The notes under the pieces are model-generated. The model was not told where the DNA came from. It did not search any database and worked only from the letters and a program-made list of their open reading frames with translations. DNA of 64,000 nt from Pseudomonadota bacterium (GTDB taxonomy: Bacteria > Myxococcota_A > Polyangia > GCA-2747355), in the NCBI GenBank assembly GCA_016711215.1, contig JADJTL010000007.1, positions 151,489-215,488 of the forward strand, in the 5' to 3' direction. The position numbers and the translations under genes are program-made. Positions 18,399 to 28,500 of the stretch are shown in pieces; position 1 is the first letter of the stretch, and every line of letters starts with the position of its first letter.

Positions 18399-19667
18399 GG
18401 GATATCGGTAGTGGGTGCGCCCGACCTCCAGCACCGACGCGTACTGCTGGCCGTGTCGGGCGGCGTGGCGGCCTATAAGGCGGCGGAGCTCTGCCGGCTG
18501 CTGGTCCGCAGCGGCGCGAGCGTGCAGGTGGCGATGACGGCTGCCGCGCAGCACTTCGTCGGCGCCGCGACCTTCGCGGCGCTCAGCGGGCGGGCCGTGG
18601 CGACGGACCTCTTCGATGCTGTTCAGGAGGAGCAGATCGGTCACATCGCGCTCGCCGACGCGGCAGAGGTGCTGGTCGTCGCCCCGGCCACTGCGGATCT
18701 GCTGGCGAAGCTCGCTGCCGGCCTGGCCGGCGACGTCGTGACCACGGCCTATCTCGCCTTCGAGGGGCCCGTGCTCTTGGCTCCGGCGATGAACGTGAAG
18801 ATGTGGCGCCACCCGGCGACGCAGCAAACGCTGCAGCGCCTGCGCGAGCGTGGGCACCGGGTCGTCGGGCCCGAGAGCGGCGAGCTGGCCTGCGGGCATG
18901 TCGGTGCCGGACGGATGAGCGAGCCTGGCGCGCTGCTGGAGGCGGTTTGGCACTGCCTCGCGCCCCAGTCACTGGCTGGCCAGCGGATCCTCGTCTCGGC
19001 AGGACCGACGCGCGAGGCGCTCGACCCCGTGCGCCACCTGACGAACCGGTCGTCAGGGAAAATGGGTTACGCGCTGGCCGCCGAGGCGGCCGCGCGCGGC
19101 GCGACGGTGACGCTGGTTTCCGGGCCGACCGCGCTGGCGACGCCGCTCGGTGTGCAGCGCGTCGACGTCACGAGTGCGGCCGAGCTGGCGCAGGTCGTCC
19201 TCGAGCGTGTAGCGGGACAGGACGCGGTGGTGATGACCGCCGCGGTCGCCGACTATCGACCGGCGCACGTGGCACGGGAGAAGCTGGCCAAGGAGCGGCT
19301 CGGTGAGCAGCCGACCCTGACCTTGACGCGGACCGTCGATGTGTTGGCCGCGCTCGGCGCGGCCCGCGCCGCGGCGGGGGGTCTGCCGCAGCCGCTGCTG
19401 GTCGGCTTCGCCGCGGAGACGGGGATCGACGAGGCGCGTGTGATCGGCAAGCTGGCGGCCAAGCAGTGCGATCTGCTCGTCGTCAATGACGTCAGCCGCG
19501 CGGACGCCGGCTTCGATGCCGACGACAATCGCGTCGTGATCTACCACGCGACCGGGAACCGCGAGGCGCTGCCGCTCCTGCCCAAGCGCGAGGTCGCTGG
19601 ACGGGTGCTCCAGCGCGTCGCGGAGCTGCTGGCCCCGCGGCTAGCCGAGCTCGCCTCAGATGGCTGA
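18396..19667 (+). CDS. coaBC: Bifunctional phosphopantothenoylcysteine decarboxylase / synthetase
   Basis: The 423-residue protein carries both coenzyme A enzymes. The N-terminal flavin-dependent CoaC half has LAVSGGVAAYKAAELCRLL, the VVAPATADLLAKLAAGL segment, PAMNVKMW, and the Cys-containing substrate flap GELACGHVGAGRM. The C-terminal CoaB half begins near residue 195 with VSAGPTREALDPVRHLTNRS and contains the nucleotide-binding region. It converts 4'-phosphopantothenate plus cysteine to 4'-phosphopantetheine in the cytoplasm. It overlaps the uracil-DNA glycosylase gene by 8 bp. Confidence 0.96.
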   Translation: MGISVVGAPDLQHRRVLLAVSGGVAAYKAAELCRLLVRSGASVQVAMTAAAQHFVGAATFAALSGRAVATDLFDAVQEEQIGHIALADAAEVLVVAPATADLLAKLAAGLAGDVVTTAYLAFEGPVLLAPAMNVKMWRHPATQQTLQRLRERGHRVVGPESGELACGHVGAGRMSEPGALLEAVWHCLAPQSLAGQRILVSAGPTREALDPVRHLTNRSSGKMGYALAAEAAARGATVTLVSGPTALATPLGVQRVDVTSAAELAQVVLERVAGQDAVVMTAAVADYRPAHVAREKLAKERLGEQPTLTLTRTVDVLAALGAARAAAGGLPQPLLVGFAAETGIDEARVIGKLAAKQCDLLVVNDVSRADAGFDADDNRVVIYHATGNREALPLLPKREVAGRVLQRVAELLAPRLAELASDG

Positions 19668-20469
19668 TTCCGAGCTGGCCCAGGAGCTCGCCCTGCTCGT
19701 CGGCGCGTTGGCCGAGCACGCGCGGACGGCGGTGTTGCGCGGCGAGCAATGGGCCGTGGCAGGTGCGCGGCGCGCCTCCGGGGCGTTCGACCCGGCGGCT
19801 GAGCGTTCGGGCGTGAGGGCGGGCGAGGGCGGCTCGCCGCTCGCGGGCGTGCAGCCGGAGCGGCCCAAGCGCGAGGTCTCGGAGCGGGCGCTCCTCAGCG
19901 TCCGCGCGGCGCTCGGTGACTGCGAGCGCTGTGGGCTGCACGCGGAGCGCACGCACATCGTCTTCGGCGTGGGCGACGCGCAGGCGGATCTGATGTTCGT
20001 CGGCGAGGCGCCGGGCCGCGACGAGGATCAGCAGGGCGAGCCCTTCGTCGGCAAGGCGGGCCAATTGCTGACGCGGATGATCCAGGCGATGGGGCTGCAC
20101 CGCGAAGAGGTCTACATCTGCAACATCATCAAATGCCGGCCGCCCAACAACCGCGACCCGGAGCCGGCCGAGGTAGCGAGCTGCGAGCCTTTCTTGCGCC
20201 AGCAGATCGAAGCCATCGGCCCACGCCTGATTGTCGCGCTTGGAAACTTCGCGGCGCGCACCTTGCTGCGTTCGGAGCTCGGCATCGCCCGGCTGCGCGG
20301 TTCCTTTCAGCGCTACCAGGGCATCGCGCTGATGCCGACCTTTCATCCGGCCTACCTGCTGCGCAACCCAGAGGCCAAGCGTCCGGCCTGGAGTGATCTT
20401 CAGGCGGTGATGGCCGAGATGGACCGCTTGGGGTTGCGCCGGCGTCGTGACGGCGTGGCCCCGGCCTGA
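19660..20469 (+). CDS. udg: Family 4 uracil-DNA glycosylase
   Basis: The 269-residue protein belongs to the iron-sulfur (family 4) uracil-DNA glycosylases, which remove uracil arising from cytosine deamination. After an 85-residue variable N-terminus, the Cys ligands appear as CERCGLH, a further Cys in IIKCRPPNNRDP, and CEPFL. Catalytic motif A is VGEAPGRDEDQQGEPFVGKA and motif B is TFHPAYLLRNP. The longer N-terminus is common in this family. It overlaps coaBC, so the pair is probably one message. Confidence 0.94.
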   Translation: MADSELAQELALLVGALAEHARTAVLRGEQWAVAGARRASGAFDPAAERSGVRAGEGGSPLAGVQPERPKREVSERALLSVRAALGDCERCGLHAERTHIVFGVGDAQADLMFVGEAPGRDEDQQGEPFVGKAGQLLTRMIQAMGLHREEVYICNIIKCRPPNNRDPEPAEVASCEPFLRQQIEAIGPRLIVALGNFAARTLLRSELGIARLRGSFQRYQGIALMPTFHPAYLLRNPEAKRPAWSDLQAVMAEMDRLGLRRRRDGVAPA

Positions 20470-20544
20470 TCGCGGCGCGGAGGGCCCGCCGCGGCCGCTG
20501 CGCGTCCCGTGGCGCGCCCCGTGGCGGCGCCTCGCGCAGGCGCG

Positions 20545-21114
20545 CTAGCGAGGGAGGTCGTCGGCCTCGCTGAAGACCTGGGCGGTGAAGCTCTCGATCA
20601 CCGTTTGCGGCTGACGCCAGGCGTCGGCGGGCAAGCCGGCCTTGCGGCAGGTGGCCGCCAGGAAGGCCTCGCGGTCCCAGCCCTGGGCCGTTGCGACCTG
20701 CGGCAAGAACACGCCACGCCGCCCGCCACGCGCCACCTGGAGCCCATGCAGGCCAACGCTCACCGCCTCGGCGCTCGTCGGACGCGGCGGCGCGAGCGCC
20801 GAGATCTCTAGGCTCAGCAGTGGCAGCTCGGTGGGCTCGACCGCTGGAAAGCGCGGGTCGCACGTCGCGGCGGCGATGGCCATCCGCGCGACATTCTCGA
20901 CCAGGGGAAGACGCGCGTCGAAGGTGCCGATACAGCCGCGCAGCTCGTGCTTGGGGCTGCGACGATAGAGGCTGACGAAGGCGCCCGCGGGCTGAAGGAG
21001 CAGGGGATCCTCGACCGCGATGCTCGGCGCTTCGCCCGCAGCGAGGAAGCGCTCGAGCGTGTGCCGCGCCAGGCGCAGCAGCTCGCGTTGTTGTTGGATG
21101 GGAAGCGCTCGCAT
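20545..21114 (-). CDS. amrA: AMMECR1-domain protein (AmrA)
   Basis: The 189-residue protein is nearly all AMMECR1 domain, with the hallmark ELRGCIGTFDARLPL at about 58-72 and ISALAPPRP later. In many genomes AmrA sits beside a Memo-like AmrB and a radical-SAM protein (AmmeMemoRadiSam set). Neither partner is in this window, so this is a stand-alone copy here. Function of the family is unresolved. It is divergent from the methyltransferase, and no clear ribosome site precedes the ATG. Confidence 0.92.
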   Translation of the reverse strand: MRALPIQQQRELLRLARHTLERFLAAGEAPSIAVEDPLLLQPAGAFVSLYRRSPKHELRGCIGTFDARLPLVENVARMAIAAATCDPRFPAVEPTELPLLSLEISALAPPRPTSAEAVSVGLHGLQVARGGRRGVFLPQVATAQGWDREAFLAATCRKAGLPADAWRQPQTVIESFTAQVFSEADDLPR

Positions 21115-21434
21115 CGATTAAACCCGAGGCTCGCGGAGCAACTGCGCAGCAGGCCGCCTATCTCATGGAGCAGCTGCGCTGTAAAGGCGCAGGCCACGGG
21201 GCGCCAGACCACGGGGACTGAGTCATTCGCGCGACAGCGTGGTGTGCGGCGCACGCTGGGCTGTTGCGTTGTCTCGTGGCTGCGGCGCCGATGCGTTGCA
21301 GTTGCGATCGGTTGGCGGCGCTGCAGCCTTCGGATCGCTTTGTGCATTCCGGGCCCGGGGCGGCGGTTGGCGGCACGCCGCGCGACGATTGCGGGCTCGC
21401 CCGACCCTGCGCCGCGCATTAACGAGGTCAGAAA
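21115..21434. other. Gene-free 320-bp divergent region
   Basis: This lies between divergent amrA and the methyltransferase gene. No convincing ORF, RNA or promoter is visible. The only clear element is the ribosome site GAGG seven bases before the methyltransferase ATG at 21435. Confidence 0.5.
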
Positions 21435-22130
21435 ATGGGAGCGGGAACTGACTGCGGGTTGAGCTTGCGCGATCGCGGCAGTCTCGGCGCTATGCCTCAC
21501 TTCGTCGATCTGCTGGCGCCGCTGCGTCGGGTCGCGCGACGGGCCCTTCGGCGCCGCCGCGTGGCGCGTGCCTACGACATGGCCAAGGAGATCGCGCCGG
21601 ACCTGAGCCCCGACGCTCAGGTGCTCGACGTGGGCTGTGGCAGCGGCTTCATCGCGCACCACCTCATCGGGCTCCGCGGCGCGCGCGCGGTGGGTGTAGA
21701 TGTCGCGTGCGGGACCGAAGCAGCGATCCCCTACACGCGCTACGAGGGCCGCTACTTGCCATTTGACGACGCGACCTTCGATGCGGTGCTGCTCTGTTAC
21801 GTGCTGCATCACAGCGCCGACCCGCCGCTGCTGGTGCGCGAGGCGCGGCGTGTGCTGCGTCCCGGCGGTCGGCTGCTGGTCTACGAAGATCTCCCGATCA
21901 CCGCGCTGGATCGCCTGCTCTGCCGGCGTCACGAGGCAGCCTGGCGCGCGCGCACGGGTCCCTGCACCTTTCACGATCAGGCCGGTTGGCGCGCTGTCTT
22001 CAACGCCGCGGGCTTCAGCGTCAGCGCTGTCCGTCGGCTCTCACGTTGGCGGAATCTCGGCAACCCGGTGGCCCGGGTGCGCTTCACGCTCGAGTGCGCG
22101 AGCGGGGCGATCAGCGCCTCCAGCGGGTAG
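21435..22130 (+). CDS. Class I SAM-dependent methyltransferase
   Basis: The 231-residue protein has motif I VLDVGCGSGFIAHHLI (about 68-83), an acidic motif II (VGVDVACG), and the post-II segment FDAVLLCYVLHHSADP typical of Methyltransf_11 enzymes. The substrate cannot be read from sequence. The ATG at 21435 has a good ribosome site; a second ATG at 21492 is the alternative and would remove 19 residues. It is followed by paired palindromes and then the PfkB kinase gene. Confidence 0.87.
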   Translation: MGAGTDCGLSLRDRGSLGAMPHFVDLLAPLRRVARRALRRRRVARAYDMAKEIAPDLSPDAQVLDVGCGSGFIAHHLIGLRGARAVGVDVACGTEAAIPYTRYEGRYLPFDDATFDAVLLCYVLHHSADPPLLVREARRVLRPGGRLLVYEDLPITALDRLLCRRHEAAWRARTGPCTFHDQAGWRAVFNAAGFSVSAVRRLSRWRNLGNPVARVRFTLECASGAISASSG

Positions 22131-22164
22131 GATCGAGGTTCGCGCGCGCTCAGCGGTTGAACTG

Positions 22165-22190
22165 ATCTGATCTAATCAGAGCAGATCTGC
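22165..22190. promoter_or_regulatory. Two adjoining palindromes upstream of the PfkB gene
   Basis: CTGAT-CTA-ATCAG (22165-22177) is directly followed, sharing one base, by the perfect 14-bp palindrome GAGCAGATCTGCTC (22177-22190). The second has no loop, which suits a dimeric DNA-binding protein better than an RNA hairpin. It lies 124 bp before the kinase ATG and in locally AT-richer DNA. Operator function is inference. Confidence 0.4.
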
Positions 22191-22313
22191 TCGACGCCTC
22201 GCGCCGGCCGTCACGGAGGACCACCCGCGGGAAGGTGGTCAAGCGCCCCTGCCTTAGTTGTTCTGGCCGCCGGGCTGTGTGGGCTAAGATGGGGGCCTGC
22301 GGGGGGCTGGGCG

Positions 22314-23210
22314 ATGGCGATCGGAACGGTGCTTGGCGTTGGCGAGGCTCGAATCGAGCAACTGCTGCTGATGGAGCGTCATCCAGAGGCCGAGAGCACC
22401 ATCGATCTCGACGGCTTCAGTCTTCAGGGGGGCGGCACAGCCTCCACCGCCTTGGCGACGCTGGCGGCGCTCGGGGTTCCGACGCGCTTCATCGGCAAGG
22501 TAGCGGACGATTTCTTCGGCCGCTTCGTGCTCAACGGCCTGGCCGCGATCGGCGTCGACACGCGGGGCGTCGTGACCCAGGCTGACTGCGTATCGCCGAG
22601 TCATATCGTCCTGGTCGAGGCGGGTCGGGGTCGGCAGACCGTGCTCCGTGCGCAGGGCACCGTCGCCGCGCTCGCGCTGGACGAGCTGCCGCCGGAGCCG
22701 CTGGCCGGGGTGCAGCTCCTGCTGGTCGACGGCGCACAGCCAGCGGTCGCCTTGGAGCTGATTGCGCGCGCGCGGCGGGCGGGGGTGCCGGTGGTCCTCG
22801 ATGCCAGCGGACCGAGCTCGGCGGTCGCCGAGCTGACGGCGAGCGTGGACGTGGTGATCGCGACCGAGCGCTACCTGGTGCAGGTCGCGCCGCGCGGCGA
22901 GCTCGAGGCGAGCATGCAAGCCGTGGCGCGCCTCGGACCGCGGACGGTGATCGTGACGATGGGGCGTGAGGGGAGCGTTGGGCTGCAGGGCGACAAGCTG
23001 GTGCGGCAGCCGCCGCTGCCCGTCGAGGTGGTCGACACCACGGGAGCGGGCGACGTATTTCTTGGCGGCTACTGCTACGGCCTGCTACAGGAGCTGCCGC
23101 TCGAGCGCTGCATGGAGTTAGCGAGCGCCGCCGCGGGCCTGAGCTGTCGCGCCTTCGGCCCGCGTTCAGGCCTGCCCAGTCGCGCTGAGCTGCAGGCAGC
23201 CCTGTCCTAG
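22314..23210 (+). CDS. PfkB-family carbohydrate/nucleoside kinase
   Basis: The 298-residue ribokinase-fold protein has signature 1-like region GGGTASTALATLAALGVPT (about 40-58) and signature 2 VVDTTGAGDVFLGGYCYGLL (about 240-259) with the anion hole and catalytic Asp. It should phosphorylate a sugar, nucleoside or similar alcohol from ATP; the acceptor is not evident. The ATG follows a run of G that could act as a ribosome site. Neighbours give no pathway clue. Confidence 0.92.
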   Translation: MAIGTVLGVGEARIEQLLLMERHPEAESTIDLDGFSLQGGGTASTALATLAALGVPTRFIGKVADDFFGRFVLNGLAAIGVDTRGVVTQADCVSPSHIVLVEAGRGRQTVLRAQGTVAALALDELPPEPLAGVQLLLVDGAQPAVALELIARARRAGVPVVLDASGPSSAVAELTASVDVVIATERYLVQVAPRGELEASMQAVARLGPRTVIVTMGREGSVGLQGDKLVRQPPLPVEVVDTTGAGDVFLGGYCYGLLQELPLERCMELASAAAGLSCRAFGPRSGLPSRAELQAALS

Positions 23211-23258
23211 CACGCAGCCACGGCCTCCACCGTGTAGCCACAGGTTACCCAGCACGCG

Positions 23259-25481
23259 ATGCACCAGCACCTTAACCAGGCCGACGAGCCCAACAAGGCT
23301 GGAGGTATGGGCCCTCGGGTCTGGCTGAGCGCGATCGCTGGCGTTGCCGCCGGCAGCGCCGCCGCGCTCGTCGTTGCGCCCTTCGAGGTCTGGGCGGCGA
23401 CGCGGGGCAGCGGGCGCTTCGGGGCCGCGCTGCTGCTGGCCCTCGGTCTCTATCTGCCGCTGGGAGCGGGACTCGGTGCCTTCCTCGGCGGGCTCGGCGC
23501 CGCGTGGGCCAGTTCGCCGCTGGGCTCGTGGCGAACTTGGTTCGCGACGCTCAGCGGCGACCGCGCGCGCGACCGTCAACTCGCGGCGGCGTTGCTCGCT
23601 GGGGCGAGTTGTTTGCTGCTCGAGGTGCTCGCCGTCGACGCGTTTGCGCGCGGGCCGGCCGCGGGTATGGCCAACGCGCGCCTGGCGGCGCTTTCGACCG
23701 GCCTGGTGGCGGCCGGTGTTGTGGTGTTGCTGGGTATCGGCCTCTTCGTGCCGCTGTGGCGCCTGGCGCTGCCCCTGGCGCGCTGGGCGCCGCGCACAGC
23801 CCGGGTTCCGGCTGCGGCGGGCACCTCCGTCGTCTTGCTGCTGGTGGTGGTCGCCGCGGGCCTGCTGGTCCTGGGGCGTCTGGATTGGCGGGTGCTGCGC
23901 GTCGCGCCCTGGATCGCGCTCGGGGCCCTCTTCCTGCTGACGGTCGGCGGCCTCATAGCGACTCCGGCGTTGCGGCGGCGCGTCGCGCTCAGACGGCGCT
24001 GGGCGCTGGGGCTCTGGGCGCTGATGTTGCCGGTGGCGTTGGTTCCGACCCTCGGGCAGCGCGAGGTGCTCGTCGCGCAGCTTCAGTCTGGCGGCGCGCT
24101 CCTGCCCGCCCTGATCGACCTCGCGCGGGCCCTGCGCGATCGGGACGGGGATGGCTATTCGGCCTGGCTCGCCGGCGGTGATTGCGATGATCGCGATCCG
24201 CGAGTCCACCCGGGGGCTCGCGACCTCCCAGGAAATGGTCTCGACGAGAACTGCGTCGGGGGCGACGCGCGTCCCCAGGCAGCGCGCGTCACGGCCGGCG
24301 CTAGAACGGCGGCCGCGCGCGCCGAGCCGGTGGCGCTGGTGCGCAATCTCCTCGTGATCTGCATCGACACGCTGCGGGCCGACGTGCTCGGTGTGGGCGG
24401 ACATCCGGGAGGCCTCACGCCGACGCTCGATCGCTTGGCCCGGAGCGGGGCGTATTTCGCGCGTGCCTACGCGCAGGGCCCCAATACGCCGCAGTCCTTC
24501 CCGTCGATCTTCACCTCGCAGTATCCGTCGCGGGTTCCCTTTGTCGACGCCTTCACCGGCTATCCTGAGCTCAAGCCAGAGGCGCTCTCGGTCTTTGAGG
24601 TCCTGCAGCGGGCGGGTCTGCGCACGGAGGCGGTCAGCTCGCACTTCTATTTCGAGGAGAAGCGGGGCATTCGTCAGGGCGTGCAGCAGTGGGACAACGC
24701 GGGCGCGAAGACGCTGCGCGAGAGCAACAAGGATATCTCCGCGCCGCGCATCGTGCCGCGGGCGCTGGCGCGCCTGCGGGCGCTCGAGGCGCTAGACCAG
24801 CCCTTCGTGCTCTTCGTCCACCTCTTCGAGCCGCACAGCACCTATGTGCCGCATGCGGGCGTCCGCTACCGCCAGCGCGGCGTGGCTGGTCTGCGCGAGA
24901 AGTACGACCAAGAGGTGGCCTTCGTCGACGCCTGGCTCGGGCGCCTCTTGGCGGCCCTTGATGCCAGCAAGCTGCGGCGCGACACCGCGATCCTGCTCTT
25001 CTCGGATCACGGCGAGGCCTTCGGTGAGCATAAGTTCTACTTCCACGGACAGGCACTCTATGACGAGGTCCTGCACGTGCCGCTGATCCTCGTGGCGCCG
25101 GGTCTGACGCCGAGGACCGTCAACCAGCCTGTGGCCCTGCTCGATGTGGCGCCGACGCTCGTCGAGCTGGTGGGCCTCGCACCGCCGCCCGTCTTCCAGG
25201 GTCGGTCGCTGCTGCGGCTGGCTCGGGGGCAAGCCGCCCGCGCGCTCGACGGGCGCCCGATCGGTGCGGTGCTGCTGCCCTATCCGGCCTGGCCAAAGGG
25301 CCAGCAGGCGCTCCGCATCGACCACTACAAGGCGCTGCTGCGCCTGGACGAGAACCGCTTCGAACTCTACGACCTGGCGCGCGATCCGCGCGAAGAGCGT
25401 GACCTGGCGCTGGGCCCCGGGGCTGTTGCTCAGCGCATCCGGCAGCAGCTCGCCGCTTTCGCGGAGACGGAGCTGCAGTAG
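23259..25481 (+). CDS. Membrane-anchored sulfatase/phosphatase-superfamily protein with MopE motif
   Basis: This is a 740-residue protein. Residues about 20-265 hold seven or more hydrophobic helices. Next is DRDGDGYSAWLAGGDCDDRD followed by a conserved Asn-Cys, the Asp/Cys motif named for MopE-type metal-binding proteins. The alkaline phosphatase/sulfatase domain starts near 362 (NLLVICIDTLRADVLG) with later metal motif SDHGEAFGEH. The usual Cys-X-Pro-X-Arg formylglycine site is absent; the equivalent region reads NTPQSFPSIFTSQYPS, leaving Thr or Ser as nucleophile. That suits a phospho- or sulfo-ester transferase like LtaS/EptA relatives acting outside the membrane. An ATG at 23307 is an alternative start. 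Confidence 0.86.
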   Translation: MHQHLNQADEPNKAGGMGPRVWLSAIAGVAAGSAAALVVAPFEVWAATRGSGRFGAALLLALGLYLPLGAGLGAFLGGLGAAWASSPLGSWRTWFATLSGDRARDRQLAAALLAGASCLLLEVLAVDAFARGPAAGMANARLAALSTGLVAAGVVVLLGIGLFVPLWRLALPLARWAPRTARVPAAAGTSVVLLLVVVAAGLLVLGRLDWRVLRVAPWIALGALFLLTVGGLIATPALRRRVALRRRWALGLWALMLPVALVPTLGQREVLVAQLQSGGALLPALIDLARALRDRDGDGYSAWLAGGDCDDRDPRVHPGARDLPGNGLDENCVGGDARPQAARVTAGARTAAARAEPVALVRNLLVICIDTLRADVLGVGGHPGGLTPTLDRLARSGAYFARAYAQGPNTPQSFPSIFTSQYPSRVPFVDAFTGYPELKPEALSVFEVLQRAGLRTEAVSSHFYFEEKRGIRQGVQQWDNAGAKTLRESNKDISAPRIVPRALARLRALEALDQPFVLFVHLFEPHSTYVPHAGVRYRQRGVAGLREKYDQEVAFVDAWLGRLLAALDASKLRRDTAILLFSDHGEAFGEHKFYFHGQALYDEVLHVPLILVAPGLTPRTVNQPVALLDVAPTLVELVGLAPPPVFQGRSLLRLARGQAARALDGRPIGAVLLPYPAWPKGQQALRIDHYKALLRLDENRFELYDLARDPREERDLALGPGAVAQRIRQQLAAFAETELQ

Positions 25482-25535
25482 CGGCCCAGCCGCCGACCGC
25501 AGCAGCGCCTGCGCGAAACCGCGGCAGGGAGGCGC

Positions 25536-28500
25536 TCAGCGCCGCTGCAGCCGCTCGCGCAGCGCCAGGTGTTCGTCGCTGATCGCGAAGGCGAGGAGTT
25601 GGCGCAGGCGCGGGCCCGAGAGCTCAGCGAGCGGTTCGGGCGTCCGCATGCTGAGGGCGGAGGGGCCGCTCTCCTCGGCGATCAGCGCGCGCAGGGCGGC
25701 GACGATGTCGCCCGACAGGCTGAGCGCGATGCGATCCTCACTGTGCTCCATCCAGAGCAGCCAGCGCTGCGGGTCGAGGGGCTGGGCCCCGAGTTCTTGG
25801 GCGCAGCGCGCGAGGTGCGCGAGACCCCCGCTGCCCAGCGCCTTGGCGAGCGGCGGGCGTCGCTCTTCGATGTCGTCGGTGGCGAAGGGCAGGACGAAGG
25901 ATCCCGAGACCAGCGAGAGGAGCGCGACGATGCTGCGCTGCAGCTCGGGGGGGCCGAGGCGGAAGGCCACCGTGTGCTGCAGGCGCGCGCGCGCCGCGAG
26001 CTTGGCGATGCGGAAGCGCAGCTCCGGTGCGTTGACCAGGCCTTCCGCGGCGTCGCCGATCACCAGGAGCGGCGTGCGCGCGTCGAGCAGGTGCAGGCGA
26101 TCACTGCCGTCGCGGACGATACAGGCGTCGAGTTTCGTGCCGACCGCCTGCGCCAGCGTGCTGACCAGGTGCAACAGCTCGGGTTGGCGTCGCGGGTGCA
26201 AACGTCGCGCCTGGGCGGGCCGTGTGGCCGCCGCGACGGTCTTGCGCAGGGCGGGGACAGCCGCGAGCCAGAGCGCGCGCAGCGCACCACGGTAGGGCGC
26301 GGCGAGCAGCGCATATTCCAGCTCGTCCGCGGTCAGCGCGTCCGCCGGGGGCTCGCTCGGGGCAATGCTGGCGCGCGACGATGGCACCTCGTCGGCGGCG
26401 CTGAGGTTCAGCGCGTAGAGCACCGCGTGGACGACCTCGGTCCTGACGGGTTGCCCGCGACGGGCGAAGGCGTGCAGCAGCGCGCGATAGGATTCGGCAC
26501 GGAAGGGGTCGCGCTCGAGGCGCGAGCGGTGCAGGCTCAAGGTCGACTCGAGGTGCGCGGCAAGGGCGGGCGCGTCGCCCTGTCGCACGAGCAGCTCGGT
26601 CAAGCTCTCGGTGGCGCGAAGGTCGCCCGGATCAAGCGCGAGAATCCGGCGACAGGCGCCGATCGCGCGTTCGAGGTCGCCGAAGCCAACCGCGTAGATG
26701 TGGGCGAGGTGCAGCTGGTGGCCCTTGGCCCGCTCACGCTCCGGCTCGCGCGCCGCGAGCAGCTCGGTAACGGCGGCCGCCTCAGTCCAGCGTCCCGTCT
26801 GGGTCAAGAGGCGGCTGAGGCCGGCGAGAGCCGTCGGCTCGTGCGGGTCTAACGCCGTGACCTGGCGATAAGCGGCGATCGCGCGCTCCGGATCGCTCAG
26901 CTCCCGGTCAGCGACGGTGGCGCTCTCGAGGAGCAGAGAGTGCAGCAGCGCGGGGTCGCTGGTCCGCTCGATCAGCGCTTCATCGACGGCGAGCAGCGCC
27001 GGCCAGTCTTCGACGCGGCGACAGATCTGACGCAGCGACTGCCGCAGCGCGATGCTCTCGGGATCGACGGTCAGGGCCCGCTCGAGCGTTGCGCGCGCGC
27101 CGGCCAGATCGCGCAGCTCCTCGGACTGCAAGGTGGCCATCTCGACCAGCAGCTCGCGGCGGGCGCGCGGAGCGACCGCGACCTGGAGCTGCTGCTCGAT
27201 CAGCTCCAAGACGTCGCGCAGGCGGTGGTCCGCGCGTAGGGCGCGCCGCAGCGCGCTGGCCGCCCAGCCGTGCTGAGGATCCAGCGAGAGCACGCGGCGA
27301 AAGGCCCGCTGGGCCCGAGCGCGCTCGCCTGGAATCCGCTGCCACATTCGTCCTGCCTGGTAGTGGCAGCGCGCACGGCGCGCAGTGTCCTGGGTGGCGT
27401 CGGCCTGGAGGTCGAGGGCGCGCGCACAGTCGCGCAGATCGCGCAGTCCGCGCGCCGCGCGGTACCAGCCCAGCAGCGCCGGCAGGTACTCCGGGAGCGC
27501 GTCGGCCGCCAGCTGGTAGGTTTCGCGGCTGCGCGCCAGATCGCCGCTCCGGCCGTAGAGTGCCGCGATCTGGGTCAGCAACAGAGCTTGCTCGGCTGCC
27601 GTCGCGACGCTCTTCAGCTTGCGCGAGAGCGCCTGAAGCAGGCGCCCGGGATCGCGCGATTCCCGCGAGAAGCGCTCGAGCAGCTCGAGCGCCTCGGGCT
27701 GAGTCGGCTGCAGGTCGAGCACCGCGACGGCGCTTTGGGCGGCGCCCGCCAGGTCGCCAAGCCGATCTTGCCGGAGGACGCCCGCGATCAACGCGCAGGC
27801 CGCGCGGTAATCCGCTGGTGCCGCCGGGGCGCTGGCGAGCTCGATCGTCGCGACGAGATCGGCCCAGCGATCGAGGCGCGGCAGCAGCGCTTCAATCTGT
27901 TGCAGCACGATCGGATCGCGGGGCGAGAAGGTCAGGAGCTTCTCGTAGGTCGCCGCGGCGCGGTGGAGGAAGTGCGGCGCACTCGCGAGCACGAAGGCCA
28001 GCCGGTGCAAGGCCCAGAGCCGCTGGTGGAGGCTGGCGGCCTGTTCCTCGCATTGCTGATAGATCCCGATCAGCCCGGTGCGATCCTGCCGGGCGCCGTA
28101 GGCGACGCCAAGCAGCCAGAGGGCTTCATCGTCGCCCGCGCCAACCGCCCGGCGCAGGTGATCGAGCGCCGAGCTCGGCTGGTCGAGGCGCTGGAGCAGG
28201 ATGGCGAGCTGGCGCTCACGCACGCCCAAGGCCTGCTCCGTCGCCGGTGGCGGTTGCTTGAGCAGGAGCGCGGCAAGCGGTCGGTCATCGCCAACGCGCT
28301 GATAGAGGCGCAGCAGCTGATCGGTCGCCGGACGCGGGTCGTCCGCCAGCGCCACCGCCTCTTTGAGCGCCGCTACCGCCTCGGCGCCGCGCTCGGGCGT
28401 GTCGGCGAGCAGACGACCGACCTTCATCAGGAGCCAGTGGCGCACCTCACGGTCACGGGTCACCTCGAGCTGGCGGAAGTGCAGCGCCGAGAGCTCGTCA

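Noticed and set aside
23166..24644. Minus-strand ORF of 492 codons over the sulfatase 5' region
   Set aside because: Gln/Arg-rich antisense of the transmembrane segment of the sulfatase gene.
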